A stretch of DNA of 64,000 nt from assembly GCA_029582265.1 (NCBI GenBank), contig CM055835.1, forward strand, positions 10,035,500 to 10,099,499, in the 5' to 3' direction. This DNA comes from Zoroaster sp. YZ-2022 (taxonomy: Eukaryota; Echinodermata; Asteroidea; Forcipulatida; Zoroasteridae). The position numbers and the translations under genes are program-made. A model generated the notes under the pieces. It searched no databases, had not been told where the DNA came from, and was given only the letters and a program-made list of their open reading frames with translations. Positions 24,669 to 35,370 of this stretch are shown here, piece after piece. Numbering within the stretch: position 1 is the first letter of the stretch; each line of letters begins with the position of its first letter.

Positions 24669-25413
24669 GTGTATTGGCAATCAATAGTTATCCAATGCCT
24701 TTCCTGGCCTGCAATGATCTTGGCCACAGACGACTTTGCAATGGATAGGCCTAGGTTGTGTTTGCTCGCTCTTCCGCCGCCCGTCATACCACCGCCACCA
24801 CTGCTGCTTCCACCGGTAGTTCAGGATATAGAAGTGCGTCCGCCTCCATTGCCTCCAAGACTGGATGAAATTCTGACTACACGACCAAACGCCCCGTACG
24901 GTGGAAACGATGTGTTTTCTAGACTACGAAATCACGAAATGGATTTTTGGTACATGACAGGTGAAACTGTTGCCTCTTTCCAGCAGATAGTGGAGGACAT
25001 TATACCTCTTCTGGACGACGAAACAGAACGGCACAGGCCTCATTTACTATCGGTGGAGAACCGTGTACTCCTTTTTTATTATTGGATCAAGAAATATCCG
25101 GACATTGTCGAGATAAGTGTACTTTTCGATATTAGCAAACAATCAGTCAGCAGGGAACTGTATTTTATGACTGACATTTTGTGGACGTATTTTCAAGAGG
25201 GCATAACTTGGCCAACGGATGAAGAGTGGGAACAACTTCGGGGCAATTGGGATACTATTCCAGACGCTGTAGGAGCGATTGATGGAACGGTCCATACAAT
25301 CGAGATGCCAGCCGCGGAGGATCCCCACCTGTTCTACTAGTGGTCATGTCCACAGATATTGTATGAGCACCCAGGTCATCATCGACAATCGAGGAATTAT
25401 ACGGTACCTTCAT
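24669..25413 (+). CDS. Harbinger transposase (DDE_Tnp_4 type), exon 1
   Basis: Reads through VFSRLRNHEMDFWYMTGET, a helix-turn-helix-like segment (PDIVEISVLFDISKQSVSRE) and the first catalytic Asp in DAVGAIDGTVHTIEMP. A single extra base near 25337 shifts the frame, producing a stop at HLFY; the reading then resumes to IIDNRGIIRYLH and a CATGTAAGT donor at 25414. The start is uncertain, with an in-frame ATG at 24669 or 24741; a Pro-rich stretch follows. The nuclear enzyme would cut and paste the element. It is a pseudogene here unless the single-base shift is an assembly error. Confidence 0.85.
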
Positions 25414-25521
25414 GTAAGTATAATGAAGCTTATTTGACTGCGAGACTTGGAGGGATTACTTTACCTGTTTGCATGTACATCAGTATTACTGTAGTGTCAG
25501 ATTTTTCTATCTCCATTTCAG

Positions 25522-25878
25522 TCTGGTTTCCTCGGGCACTCCACGGATGCTCGGCAATACCGGTTGATGGCACCCGTTGGTCCTGACAGACAGTTGTCAC
25601 TGCCAAACGACTGTTTCATTCTGGCGGATAAAATCTATCCTGGTGAACGGCCCCTGCTGACGGCTTGGAAAGTCAACGAGATTGGACCGGATGAACAGGG
25701 AAGAAAATTTTTCAACATAGAACATGCTCATTTCCGGGTACATGTCGAGCATGTAATGAGGACTCTAAAACAGTACAGAATTCTTCAGGAGCGATGGCGT
25801 CATCCCAGGGAGAAGCTGACGAAGGTTGTCGACATTTGTGGGTGTCTTGCAAATCGACATATCCAATTGATTCATTAG
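25522..25878 (+). CDS. Harbinger transposase, exon 2
   Basis: After a CATTTCAG acceptor it reads GFLGHSTDARQYRLMAP and the second Asp in CFILADKIYPGERPLLT. The catalytic Glu follows in HFRVHVEHVMRTLKQYRIL. It ends with HIQLIH and a stop. All three acidic residues of the DDE triad are therefore present across the two exons, separated by the usual Harbinger spacing. An intron of about 108 bp separates the exons. Confidence 0.85.
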   Translation, partial: SGFLGHSTDARQYRLMAPVGPDRQLSLPNDCFILADKIYPGERPLLTAWKVNEIGPDEQGRKFFNIEHAHFRVHVEHVMRTLKQYRILQERWRHPREKLTKVVDICGCLANRHIQLIH

Positions 25879-26460
25879 ATCAGATAGACAAAACTGTGAT
25901 AGACTTTGATTATACAGCAAGAAAGACTGGACGTGAAAATAAAATAGTTTATTGATAAAAAAATTGCCAATACCTGTTGTTTTATTCTATCAGCAACACT
26001 AGTTTGAACTTCAAAATAAAATATTTCATTAAATAAAAATATGAACACAGTCTTAAAACTCTTCCCAAGTTGTTCAAATCATGACCGGACATGTACAAAA
26101 ATGCCCTACTGTAGTGTCGCCTCTGAGAGAGCCCAAAGTGGAAGTTGATGCACAATAGTCGGGCATGTTACATCAGAACTATCAGTATCAGTAACCAAGC
26201 TAAAAGCAGCTTTGTGGTTGTCGGAAGCAGAATCAGCAGTAGATCAGTCTTCTTCTTCTGAAAAAAAAAATTGAAAGATTGTTTGTAAGCGGAGAAAACG
26301 TCTATCAACAAGTTAATGACATCACAGCGATGTCTATTGTTCCCGAAGGAGGGGAGAGATTTGACAAGACCATGAGAAGGAAGGGACAAAGGAGAGAAGG
26401 AAAAGAGAGAAGGAAGGAAGAAGAGAAGGAAAGAAGGATTACTGTCAAAGGCAAAATTAC
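25879..26460. other. spacer between the two Harbinger genes
   Basis: Contains AATAAAATA and AAATAAAA words shortly after the transposase stop (possible polyadenylation) and a purine-rich GGAAGG run (26370-26440). No further gene. Confidence 0.45.
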
Positions 26461-26469
26461 TTACTGAGG

Positions 26470-26973
26470 TCCTCGCCCATCAGCATTGCTCTCTGCAGTC
26501 GTACAAGTTCGCGGGCCTCCCGCAAATAATCACGGTATTCCTCTTGGTTTTGTCTGGCCAATTGCCAGAGAGTTTGTCTTCTCGGTCGGTGCTCCTCCCT
26601 TGGTTGCTGTGGGTTGGGGACATTGGGTTCTTCCTCAGGAGCTGGATCAGGCTCAGGATCAGCGGGCTATGCAGGGGCCTCGAAGAAGATGTCGACGGGA
26701 TTGGCAGGCTGGATATACCTTCTTCGGTTTAGTCGTTCTTGCTGGTCAACTGCCAGTGGTGGCTCGGGTTGTTCGGGTTGTTCTGGCGCTTGGTGGACAA
26801 CTACTGGCATGACTGGCGGCTCTGCTGGCTCAGGTTCTGCCAATTGCTGGACTGGTGGTGCCAATTGCTGTGGCGCTGGCTGGGCTTCATCTGCTCGTTG
26901 TGGCGGTTGCCGCCATCTTGCGGCCGGAACCTGGGCGTAACGCATCTCCCTTTGACGTTCTTCGACACCACTG
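26470..26973 (-). CDS. Harbinger accessory protein, exon 2 (Gln/Pro-rich)
   Basis: Minus strand, after the acceptor CATTTCAG (about 26974). The frame GVEERQREMRYAQVPAARW is followed by a long Gln/Pro/Glu-rich stretch (QQLAPPVQQLAEPEPAEPP) and a basic patch (RRRYIQPANP). The frame is open to at least 26667. Harbinger elements carry a second gene that encodes a Myb/SANT-like DNA-binding partner. Position fits that role, but I do not see a clear Myb helix here. Confidence 0.55.
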
Positions 26974-27413
26974 AAATGTAAAAATGCAAGATGTACATGT
27001 ATAATGTTGAGAGCCGGCAAATATGACAGAATAAGAACAGTTTTAATAAGAATTCCACAATTACATTGAGAGTGCTGCAACGGCGATACCATTCATGATA
27101 AAAATGAATGAAAGCAAAAATGATCGACTTCTACAAGAATGGACAACTTTCAAGACAACTTTCCACCCCCTTCTGATAAGGATATTAACCCCATCTCGGG
27201 CCAGGTATCTCCGTCTCGAGCATACATCTTCAAAATAGTACCCCTTTCTTTGATTTCTCGGGGAAGTGATCTTAATATTGATCCCCAATGTTCAATTTCT
27301 AGGGGATTTCACACCCGAGTTTTGCTTCCAAAACACCCCCCCCCCCGAGAAAATCAGAACATGCATGCGGCCCCTTAGTTACTTGAGTGGGGGGGGGGGG
27401 GGTATGCATGTAC

Positions 27414-27635
27414 TTACTCTGCAATTTCTCTGCCGATTACTTCTCTAATTCTTCGCCTCAGCTGTGTGGCGGTTCGCCTCCCGTACAGCTCCCTGACGCG
27501 TTCAGGCAGACGGCGGATGTTCTGTCGGATGTGGGCCAGGATTCTGACATAGTTGTTTCTGTGTTGTTGATAACCTTCACGGAGGAGTGTTATCTCCTCC
27601 TGGCCCACACCCACCCTACCAATTGCCTCCGCCAT
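27414..27635 (-). CDS. Harbinger accessory protein, exon 1
   Basis: Begins MAEAIGRVGVGQEEITLLRE and is strongly basic and helical (RQNIRRLPERVRELYGRR, then QLRRRIREVIGREIAE). A GCAGAGTAAGTAC donor lies at its end, joining in frame to the exon at 26973. The helical Arg-rich part may bind DNA or the transposase. Divergent from the transposase gene, as expected. Confidence 0.55.
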   Translation of the reverse strand: MAEAIGRVGVGQEEITLLREGYQQHRNNYVRILAHIRQNIRRLPERVRELYGRRTATQLRRRIREVIGREIAE

Positions 27636-27639
27636 ATGA

Positions 27640-28066
27640 TGTAAAATACTTATTAAACTGCGATGTGTATTCTTCGACTACTACCAAATAACGAACTAAA
27701 ACTAGGCCTATATACATAGTCTAAAAGTCATGAGATAACAACAATTAATGTCACTCAATTCAATTTGAATAGCCGGCTTTTCCACTGTCCACGACCACAC
27801 ATCTCTTATGTCATAACGTATGCCGATCCTTTGTGTGCCGACATTTGGACAATAGGGCTATAGGTGCCTCTCAGTGAAAGATAATTTATTCCCATTGTTG
27901 TGCACGGGGGGCGGTCGTGGCGCGCCGTTCCGACCACCTCTCAGACAATGAAGCTTTGCATACGTCCAACAGTAACGAGGTGACAGTCAGCGCTCCTGGT
28001 GTAAGAAATCGGGTGACCAATCAAATCTCAGGTTACAAGCCTGAGCGTAAACATACGTCCATTTTA
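27640..28066. other. right inner part of Harbinger element
   Basis: Upstream side of the accessory gene, with no other coding sequence. It leads into the right subterminal inverted repeats that start at 28067. Confidence 0.5.
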
Positions 28067-28655
28067 GGTTTACGTCCGTCCCTTACGTTGACTTATGAGA
28101 CAGACCTACTAGGACTCTACTACGAATGACTAAGTATTCCCAACGTATCATTACGTATGACTACGGATGACCATCCACTGGACATCCGTTGTGCATTCGC
28201 AATCAAAAGTCGTGACAGTGTGACTGTAGCATTAGCTATTTACACCCACACACCAACTCCTCAATTTGTATGGTGTAATACAAAAAAACTTTTGTTGTCG
28301 TATCCCTTTGTGTATTGTCCTATTTTTACCCTAGCTTTACTACAAACTGCCACCTCTACCTATTGTGTGGCTCCATAATCCCTCCTTTACCCTAGCTTTA
28401 CCACAAGCTGTCACATCTACTTATTGTGTGGCTCAATAATCCCTCCTTTGTTCACTTCTGATACTCCTATTGGCTTTTCTAGACTGATGCTTATCTTTAA
28501 TTGGCTACTATTTTCCCGCCTTTTTGGATCCCGCCCCATGATCCTTTGCTTTCCCTTTTCCCTATAAATGGATGTGTTTTTTATGTTTGTACTTTGTCAA
28601 AGCCTCTGATGAAGGTCCGGTTTGGATCGAAAGCTCAGGCCACCCTCCCGATTTA

Positions 28656-29345
28656 ATTTATATATAAATATATAGGTTGGTGAAAGCACTGAGTATACAG
28701 TGCTATACACACGTCGGTGTAGGGCAAAATTAAATCAACTGTTTTTATGTTTGTACTTTGTCGGTGCCTCTGATGAAGATCCGGTTTGGATCTAAAGCTA
28801 AGGCCAACCTCCAGATTTAATTTACACACATACATGTGTTGATGTTAAGACCATAGGGTTGAAGTGTGTTTAGTTGATGTATCCAGTGTGACTCCCTAAT
28901 TTTGCGAAGTGTGTCATCGCCAGTGCAGGCTTCAATTGCAGTGAGTTCTACATCCTTAATACTATGATTAGGGCTGTTTTTACAGAGGAGACATGGTTGG
29001 CAAAACGGAGACATAATTTGGTCTTTGTCTCTCCTATATATTGTAAACCACATCTTTTACATGAGAATACATAATACAACATTGAGTGTGTCACACTGGG
29101 ATTTAGTTCTGATCGTGTAGATGAGGCCAGTACTGTGGCTTTTCACCTTCTGAGCAGGTTTGAGATGCAAACAGGTTTTGCATCTCAAGTGGGTACAATT
29201 AGAGCACCCCTGTGACTCATGATCAGTGAGGTTAAGGTCACTGTTGGTGCTAGGCAACCTAGCCCGAACCAATATATCGCAGAGGTTGCGGGGGTGATGG
29301 AAAGCGATCAAAGGGGGCTCAGGGATGATAGATGATAGATGAAAG
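28656..29345 (-). mobile_element. Penelope fragments, copy 3
   Basis: A short plus-strand 3'-end fragment (about 28739-28825, 'gatgaagatccggtttggat') is followed by a minus-strand GIY-YIG domain (about 29311-28831), with CSNCTHLRCKTCLHLKPA and the HSIKDVELTAIEACTGDDT end. It has an internal deletion that removes the middle of the nuclease. It retains the empty target site of the CACTGTAAA element at about 29222-29246. Confidence 0.8.
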
Positions 29346-29479
29346 TCTCAGTTTTCAGTTTTTGGTAAATAGGTCAAAGGTCAAAGGTCAAGGTCAGGCA
29401 AATAAATCGTTGTGTATGAATTTGGACGGATGGGTTTAAACAGATTTGATTTGATTTTTTTTTTTTTTTACTAATACAG

Positions 29480-29671
29480 CAATATGTGAAGACCCTGGTT
29501 TCCAGGAAGGCCGCAGATCCAGCAGTGATACTACAGGTGGTGTACAGCCTGGGCGCAGTGGTTTTGTGAAATTTACCTGTGAGCCTGGCTATGACATGGT
29601 TGGCCAGTACGACCAAATTGCATGCGGAGGAAGCGGAAACTGGAACCGTAACCCTCCAGACTGTGTTAAAC
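29480..29671 (+). CDS. CCP (sushi) exon 4
   Basis: 192 bp, phase 1-1, after ACTAATACAG; donor CGTATG at 29672. Cysteines are at AICEDP, FTCEPGY, IACGGSGNW and PPDCVK. A complete module following Ig module A across about 13.8 kb of nested transposons. Confidence 0.87.
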
Positions 29672-29986
29672 GTATGTCTTGTTGTGTCAATATGAGCCTG
29701 TTGTGCCAGTATTATGGACTCTACTAAAGTCAGTAATACACCATAACTGTAATAATAACTTGATGACCTCTTGCGAATTAAACTGTCATTTACATGGATA
29801 CCTTTTTTGAATAGTAAGATATCGGCCTATATTTCAGGAGTGTAGCAAAACTCAACAACTTAAAGGCAAAAAATAAATAAATAATAATACTAAAACCCTC
29901 TGTTTCAAACTGAGAAACAAAATTCAAAACCCAGTATTGCATTAAGTTGACTAAGCTTGTCTTTGCTATATATCATAACCTTGCAG

Positions 29987-30184
29987 GTAATTGTCGTGAT
30001 ATGTTCGTGGCTGATCCAACCAATGGATACAGTGATACGTACATATCACAAGATGGCAGCTGGGCTACACAAACATTCGAATGCTTTACTGGATTTATGC
30101 TGAACAGTGATGATGACGATGTACAACATGTAATAGGTTGCCAGGATGGTGAATGGAATGACACTGTGCCATCATGCATTCTAC
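29987..30184 (+). CDS. CCP (sushi) exon 5
   Basis: 198 bp, phase 1-1, between CCTTGCAG and CGTGAG. Cysteines are at NCRDMF, FECFTGF, IGCQDGEW and PSCILR. It contains an acidic insert (NSDDDDVQH) between the second and third cysteines. Only 315 bp of intron separates it from the previous CCP. Confidence 0.87.
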
Positions 30185-30978
30185 GTGAGCCAGGGAAATT
30201 CTATTCACATTATCTGGGTCACGTGTTTTGGCGAAAGAGACCAGAAACTTGATTCTGACATCAAATTCTTGACTAGAAACAAAAACGCGAACGTAGGCTA
30301 TAAAACCCAAAACCTCTTTGCAATTTGTAATTTTTTTCTCAAAATAAACAGTGTAATTATTGAAATGGAACTTACTCGTAATTTATAAACTTAAGCTTTT
30401 ACGAACAACAAAAACCGACATCTTGTAACCAAGTGTAACCGAGCAAAATCTCAGTTCTTGTTGAGTTGGATCAGTCAAGTAAGTGGTTGCAGCACAACAA
30501 CCAAAAACACACTGAAAACATATTTCTGGTCATGAACGCGAAAACGCCCCTGTTGGCAGATGAAGAAGCAACTTATTTTCACCCACTGATTACCTTTATA
30601 TATCACTCAAAACGCTCAATTGATGACCAAAGCAGAGACACGTTTCTGGTCAAAATCGCAAAAACACACCCCTGTAAAGACTGATGAAAAACCTCTGTTG
30701 TTTTCACCCACTGATATCACTTGATAAATCATACCCGAATGTTTTGTTCGGGGAGAAGGTAGCTGACAAAAAGAATCAGCCACCACTTTTGTCACATAAT
30801 GTAATATTTCTTATAAACTTATGCGTATCAAAATGATGCCCCTCTGGTGGGTTTTGCTCAAATGTTGCCAAATGAACAACCTTTCGGTAAACAATAAACC
30901 TTTTTATGTGCCAAGATGTAACATTGGGTAAAGTCACCTTTTCTTTGCCCAATGATGTAGGAATGTCAAGACCACCCA
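30185..30978 (+). other. intron between CCP exon 5 and a transposon
   Basis: Contains a short repeated phrase: 'cacactgaaaacatatttctggtcatgaacgcgaaaacgcc' (30505) and 'agacacgtttctggtcaaaatcgcaaaaacaca' (30640), an old duplication of about 130 bp. No genes. Confidence 0.45.
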
Positions 30979-30980
30979 TA

Positions 30981-31852
30981 CACTGTAAAAGAAAATCCCG
31001 TAATTTGTTACGGTAGCCACCATTTTACCGTAGAAATTATGGTCCATATTTTTCGTAAATTGTTTACAGTAAAACACCGTCATTTCTAAAGTTTTTTGTG
31101 AACAGTACAGTATTTTTTCCGTATATTCTGCTGGAAATATTCCGTATATTATATAATACAGCAATCCTGTAAATACAGTGTAGATAGATCGTGATTGTTT
31201 CCTCAGTTGGATGAGTTCCTTGTTGATCTGCAAATTGAGGTTAATCAATGCCATCATTTATTTATTTATTACACATAATTATTGTCTTTCACTTACCGAC
31301 GTACGCGTAGTCTGGTTCTTTTTTCAACCACTTCTCTTCATTTACTAAGGTACAGAGCATGTATCCCTTATATAAAATGTCTTTCCAAATCTCTTTTTAG
31401 TCATATTGAAATCTTTACTTCAATATTTTATATTTTGAATGTATTTTTTTACATCAACATAGAAGAGAACATCAAAATCTATATACCTTTTTATCACAAA
31501 ATTAACAATAAATATTTGAAAATTGCCTAAAATCACAAATTTTCACATATTGAGACCTTTGAAAGATTCGAGCACAAAGTTTGGTCAAATTAAAGTATGT
31601 CCTCAAATATTTCTGAAAAACAAAGATTTGAGGCCCATACATTTGAGGGATTGTGTAAAAATGGTCCAATATCATGACCTGGGGTCCTGCCAACTTTGAG
31701 TATTTTGGATATTTACTCAACTTTTAGTATTTTGTAGGCCCTGAAAAAGTGGTCCTAATTTGCTCCCTACTTTGACGAGAGTGTGCAGTGTGGTTAATCC
31801 CACAATGCTTTGTGTTTGGATTTACGGGTTTCGGCAGTAATTGTGTCCAGTG
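30981..31852. mobile_element. CACTGTAAAA-ended, ACGG-rich transposon, copy A
   Basis: Begins TA|CACTGTAAAAG at 30979 and ends CCAGTG|TA at 31854. It has TTACGG/CCGTAA words near both ends. It shares its interior ('gttaatcaatgcc' to 'gtacgcgtagtctg') with the copy at about 35371-36012. The same CACTG start and TA flanks as the TTAGTCA element suggest one superfamily. Non-autonomous; no ORF. Confidence 0.65.
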
Positions 31853-32014
31853 TAGGGGAACGGGCATACAGGAATATCATGGAGAATGTTAAAGGAAAGG
31901 GAGGTAGTGGATGAATCTTTATTTCTTTGTGCCACTTAACGCCATGAAGTTGGTGTGGTGTTTTTTTGTTTTGTTTTTTTTCTTCTCATTTTTAGGCTTC
32001 GGCAATTTACGTGG

Positions 32015-32245
32015 TAATCTCAATATCAGACCTTGGGTAGCAACCAATGATTGGATAATCACTAGATTAGTCATTGGGTAGCCCAGGAGGAGGGGATAAT
32101 ATCTAGATCAGACGTTGGGTAGCATGGGATGAGGGGATAATCCCTAGATCAGACATTGGGTAGCACGGGAGCAGGGATAATCCCAGACATGTCAGACATT
32201 GGGTAATCTCCAGATCAGATGTTGGGTAGCACGGGAGGAGAATGG
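32015..32245. repeat. minisatellite, about 50 bp unit, 4-5 copies
   Basis: Imperfect tandem copies of a unit including 'gggataatccctagatcagacattgggtagcacggga'. It ends about 45 bp before the splice acceptor of the next exon. Confidence 0.8.
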
Positions 32246-32290
32246 AGACAACAATAATAAGATCATAACAACTATTCGATTGTCTTACAG

Positions 32291-32439
32291 GAGAAGATGG
32301 TATTCAAATAACAAGTAATGGCGTAATGGGGAGACGTTATATTACTGTTTATGATGGGGACCTGTTGGAACTAAATTGTATTCGAAGTGGCCTTGAATCT
32401 CAACCACCAAGCTGGTCTATAAGAACCACAAATGGATAT
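32291..32439 (+). CDS. Ig module B, first half
   Basis: After TCTTACAG, 149 bp ending in phase 0 at a TATGTAAGA donor. It contains the B-strand cysteine (LLELNCIRSG) and core Trp (PPSWSIRT). It joins in phase 0 to 33237-33384. Confidence 0.75.
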
Positions 32440-33236
32440 GTAAGAACGAAAAAGTTGTTAAATAAAATTGAGCAATTATATTTTCTTTTATTAGATAAAC
32501 GGGGGCGAAAAACTGTACCCCTATTGTAATTACCCAAAATGAAAGGAAAGGGAAGGTACATGCAACATTGGTAATTACCAAACGTAACATATAAAAACCA
32601 AATAAACATGTGACAGGTTTTCGTGGTTTTCTCAAAAACATAAGCACCTACTATGATGATTTCACAGGTTACTTTTTATGATTTATCGTTTGAAAACTAG
32701 AGGGTTGAAATGAATATGAACACTAACAAATACCAATGTTGTACATTCCCTTAAAAAAGCTACGTTTTGGTTTTAAGATTGTAATGGTACAAACATCCTG
32801 TTGAGTAGTCATTTATTCCGTATGAAGTAATATTCCAATTTGAAATGGATCACGAGCCGGTGATGCAGCTCGACATTCGTTATAATGGATCACGAGCTGT
32901 TGATCCAGCTCTGCATTCGTTATAATAGACAAAAATAATCTGAGCGAAAGATGAAACTTTCATTTCGACCCTTGAAATGGATCAGTTAAAATGTTATCAC
33001 GTGATATTCTTCTTCCCATTTTACACTTACGCACTCAGTTTATGTATACTATAATCAACTTTTGGCCTAAACCAAGACAATTGATGTTCAATTTGTTTTT
33101 CCTCTTCTTTTGTTAGGATTACCTGTGATACAAAGATTTCATGTTCAAAATAGAGTTTTCGAATTAGGTTTTTATGTATTTTGTGTTTTTGACTATGCAA
33201 ATATGTTATTTCACTATGCAAACGTGTTTATCGCAG
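32440..33236 (+). other. intron inside Ig module B
   Basis: No gene. A short duplication 'atggatcacgagc.g.tgatgcagctc.gcattcgttataat' is repeated in tandem at about 32845 and 32886. Confidence 0.5.
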
Positions 33237-33384
33237 CTTCCAGTACCCATGCGAGTCGATAGCCAAGAAATATATGGTTCTACAATGCTGCGGTTTACCC
33301 CAGTGGAGGTTCAAGACGAAGGAACTTATGTATGCAGCGGCTTGAATGAGTCTTATAGCGAAATGGTTTATCTTACAGTTGTCG
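33237..33384 (+). CDS. Ig module B, second half
   Basis: 148 bp after TTTATCGCAG, starting in phase 0 and ending in phase 1 at CGGTAAGA. It contains the F-strand signature DEGTYVCSG and the G strand MVYLTVV, plus an N-glycosylation-type NES site in SGLNESYS. It completes the Ig fold begun at 32291. Confidence 0.8.
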
Positions 33385-33517
33385 GTAAGATTACAAAACA
33401 TGTTTAAAGAAAAAAGTCTTATATTTTGAAATGGTGAACGTTACTGTACAAATTACTGGCTATGTTTTTGATATGGTATAGATTGAATTGCTATATGATC
33501 CTTGGATGTGTATTATA

Positions 33518-33770
33518 TACACTCACTGGCCAAAAGTATTGCTCAAAACAGCACTTTACAGTAACAGGTGAGATGATCATTTAATCCGATTTCATCGATC
33601 GTGTATTACATAATTTCCGAGCAAGAACAGTAAAAAAGAATATTGACTTCAAAACACAGGCACTTTCAAGAAGTCTTAAGTAGTGTAAATAAAATAAAAT
33701 AAATTATTGTAACACAGTTCTCCAAACTGAACTTTGGTGTGTGTTGCAATACTTATGGCCAGTGAGTGTA
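33518..33770. mobile_element. mariner-like MITE
   Basis: About 250 bp with inverted ends TACACTCACTGGCCAAAAGTATTG and its near-complement (CAATACTTATGGCCAGTGAGTGTA), flanked by TA. There is no coding capacity. The CACTCACTGGCC start is of the kind seen in Tc1/mariner elements. Confidence 0.85.
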
Positions 33771-34056
33771 TGTGATATAATGACTTGCTATATGATTATT
33801 ATGTGTTTCTTATAGTGATATAATTATATGTACAGTTCCTTTTTAGCTGATCACCTCTTTTAGCTCTTTCATGAATTCTACAATGAAATGGGCTAACACA
33901 TATAATCTGCTTTGGGAAGTATGCCTTTATTTATTTGGTATTCCCCTCCCCTCCCAATGGTTATGCCACTGGTGTACACTGACTTGTATGCAATAGACTT
34001 CTGGAACTAATCTTAATACTTGCATGCCTTTCGCATCTAATTGTTCAAACATACAG

Positions 34057-34239
34057 CAAGATGTTTCGAATCTATTCCTGCTGATCATGGTTATATAAAC
34101 CAGGCATCAGTAAAAACGGCATACTACGAGTCTGATGAGATAACGTTCGTTTGTGATGAGGGATTCGTACTACATGGTGAAAGTCAAGTAGTTTGCAGTC
34201 GATCTGGATGGAGTCACCATTTCCCTGACTGTATTCAAG
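34057..34239 (+). CDS. CCP (sushi) exon 6
   Basis: 183 bp, phase 1-1, between CATACAG and AGGTAATT. Cysteines are at RCFESI, FVCDEGF, VVCSRSGW and PDCIQ. Complete module between Ig modules B and C. Confidence 0.87.
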
Positions 34240-34871
34240 GTAATTCACTATTATCCCCATTAGTGTTGGATCCAGGATTTGGCCAACGGATTTGGCCATG
34301 GGTGTCATCGTCACCCACTGTTCCTGATGGAGTTGTGTTTGCCTCTTTAGTGGAGAACATTTATACACTGTTTTAAACACGACGAGTTGTCTACAATACA
34401 AATTCGCTTAACGAATTTATTTGGCTTAAGTGCTGTAGCTACAGAGTAATAGTTACATTCGGGGTAAAGTTTCATGGAACAACAATTCAGCTCTGACAAT
34501 TTAAACAATAATATCAAATTGAATAATTATACGTCAAAATTGAGACTTTAAGTTATATCGTCAGTGTCTTTTTGTTAAATTGTTTTAGCTGTGGATGTTA
34601 ATTTGTTGTTTTAATCGGTAGAAAACAAAAAACAAACTTTAAAATTAAATAATTTACCAAATACATGTCAGAAGTTAGATTGTAAAATGACTAAATAGTT
34701 TTATGATAAAGGGACCAAAATAATTTTATTTTTTGGGACAGTTTATTTTAAAGGTTTTATTATTCTTTCCTCGAATGAAAATGCATAATAAAATAGCTTA
34801 AAAAACATGGGCGAAAGACATCTTTAATAAATAAACCTATTGATAATAAATGTTTGTCTGTGTGTAAATAG
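34240..34871 (+). other. intron after CCP exon 6
   Basis: AT-rich. No recognisable element. Confidence 0.5.
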
Positions 34872-35040
34872 ATGTTGACTTGGCTGTGTACATGGGAGGA
34901 ATATTACTAGCACCGGGGTCAGAGGTGAAGACAGATACAGGGGCTTATGTATTGTTAGATTGTGCCACTCAACAGGATATAGTAGAGCTTTCACAGAGTG
35001 AGGTCATTAGCTGGTCACGTGTTACACTCGATGGAGAAAG
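34872..35040 (+). CDS. Ig module C, first half
   Basis: After GTAAATAG. It has a B-strand cysteine (YVLLDCATQ) and core Trp (VISWSRV). The donor AAAG|GTATGG gives a phase 2 end; an alternative GTAAAG five bases downstream would give phase 1. Phase 2 is preferred because the partner exon at 39764 can only join in phase 2. Confidence 0.65.
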
Positions 35041-35370
35041 GTATGGTAAAGATCGTGTTTACTGTTGGAGCTTTCTTAGTTAGTACCAGTGCGATTTCAA
35101 GGCAGGCAACAGCGTGTATGATTAGATGTGCAGTTACATGTTGTTTCCCTTCATATCTCATCAAAATAAAGAACTGCCATTAACAACCGTCTGACAGAGG
35201 ATGATTATGAGCATCGTCTTTAACAGACCTAGTATCAAAGGTAAATTTCCTTTAAACAAATCGATTCACATTTTTATATTCTTTTTGTTGGGTCAGTTGA
35301 AACAAAAATCTGAGAACACGTAAACAAAAACAGAATTTACTTAATACTTTATCAATTTATTGCCAATTTC

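Larger units (their letters stand above)
23492..28232. mobile_element. PIF/Harbinger DNA transposon
   Basis: Terminal inverted repeats read ATGCTACAGTCACACTGTCACGA at 23492 and its complement ending at 28232. The flanks are TA (or TAA/TTA), matching the TWA duplication known for Harbinger; the empty site is at about 63687. Inner inverted repeats (24293-24334 against 28067-28108) are also exact partners. The left subterminal region 23510-24240 is packed with CGTATG, ACGATT and ATCCGT words in both orientations. It carries a DDE transposase (+) and a second gene (-), the usual two-gene plan of the superfamily. Confidence 0.88.
21255..28655 (+). mobile_element. Penelope-like element, copy 2, split by a Harbinger insertion
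   Basis: Plus-strand copy. Coding sequence is 21255-23330 and the first part of the 3' UTR runs to 23491. Then comes the 4.7 kb Harbinger element, and the UTR resumes at 28233 ('tagctatttacacccacac') to end near 28655 ('gatcgaaagctcaggccacc'). The uninterrupted 3' UTR of another copy at 63528-63990 proves the continuity. Confidence 0.85.
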
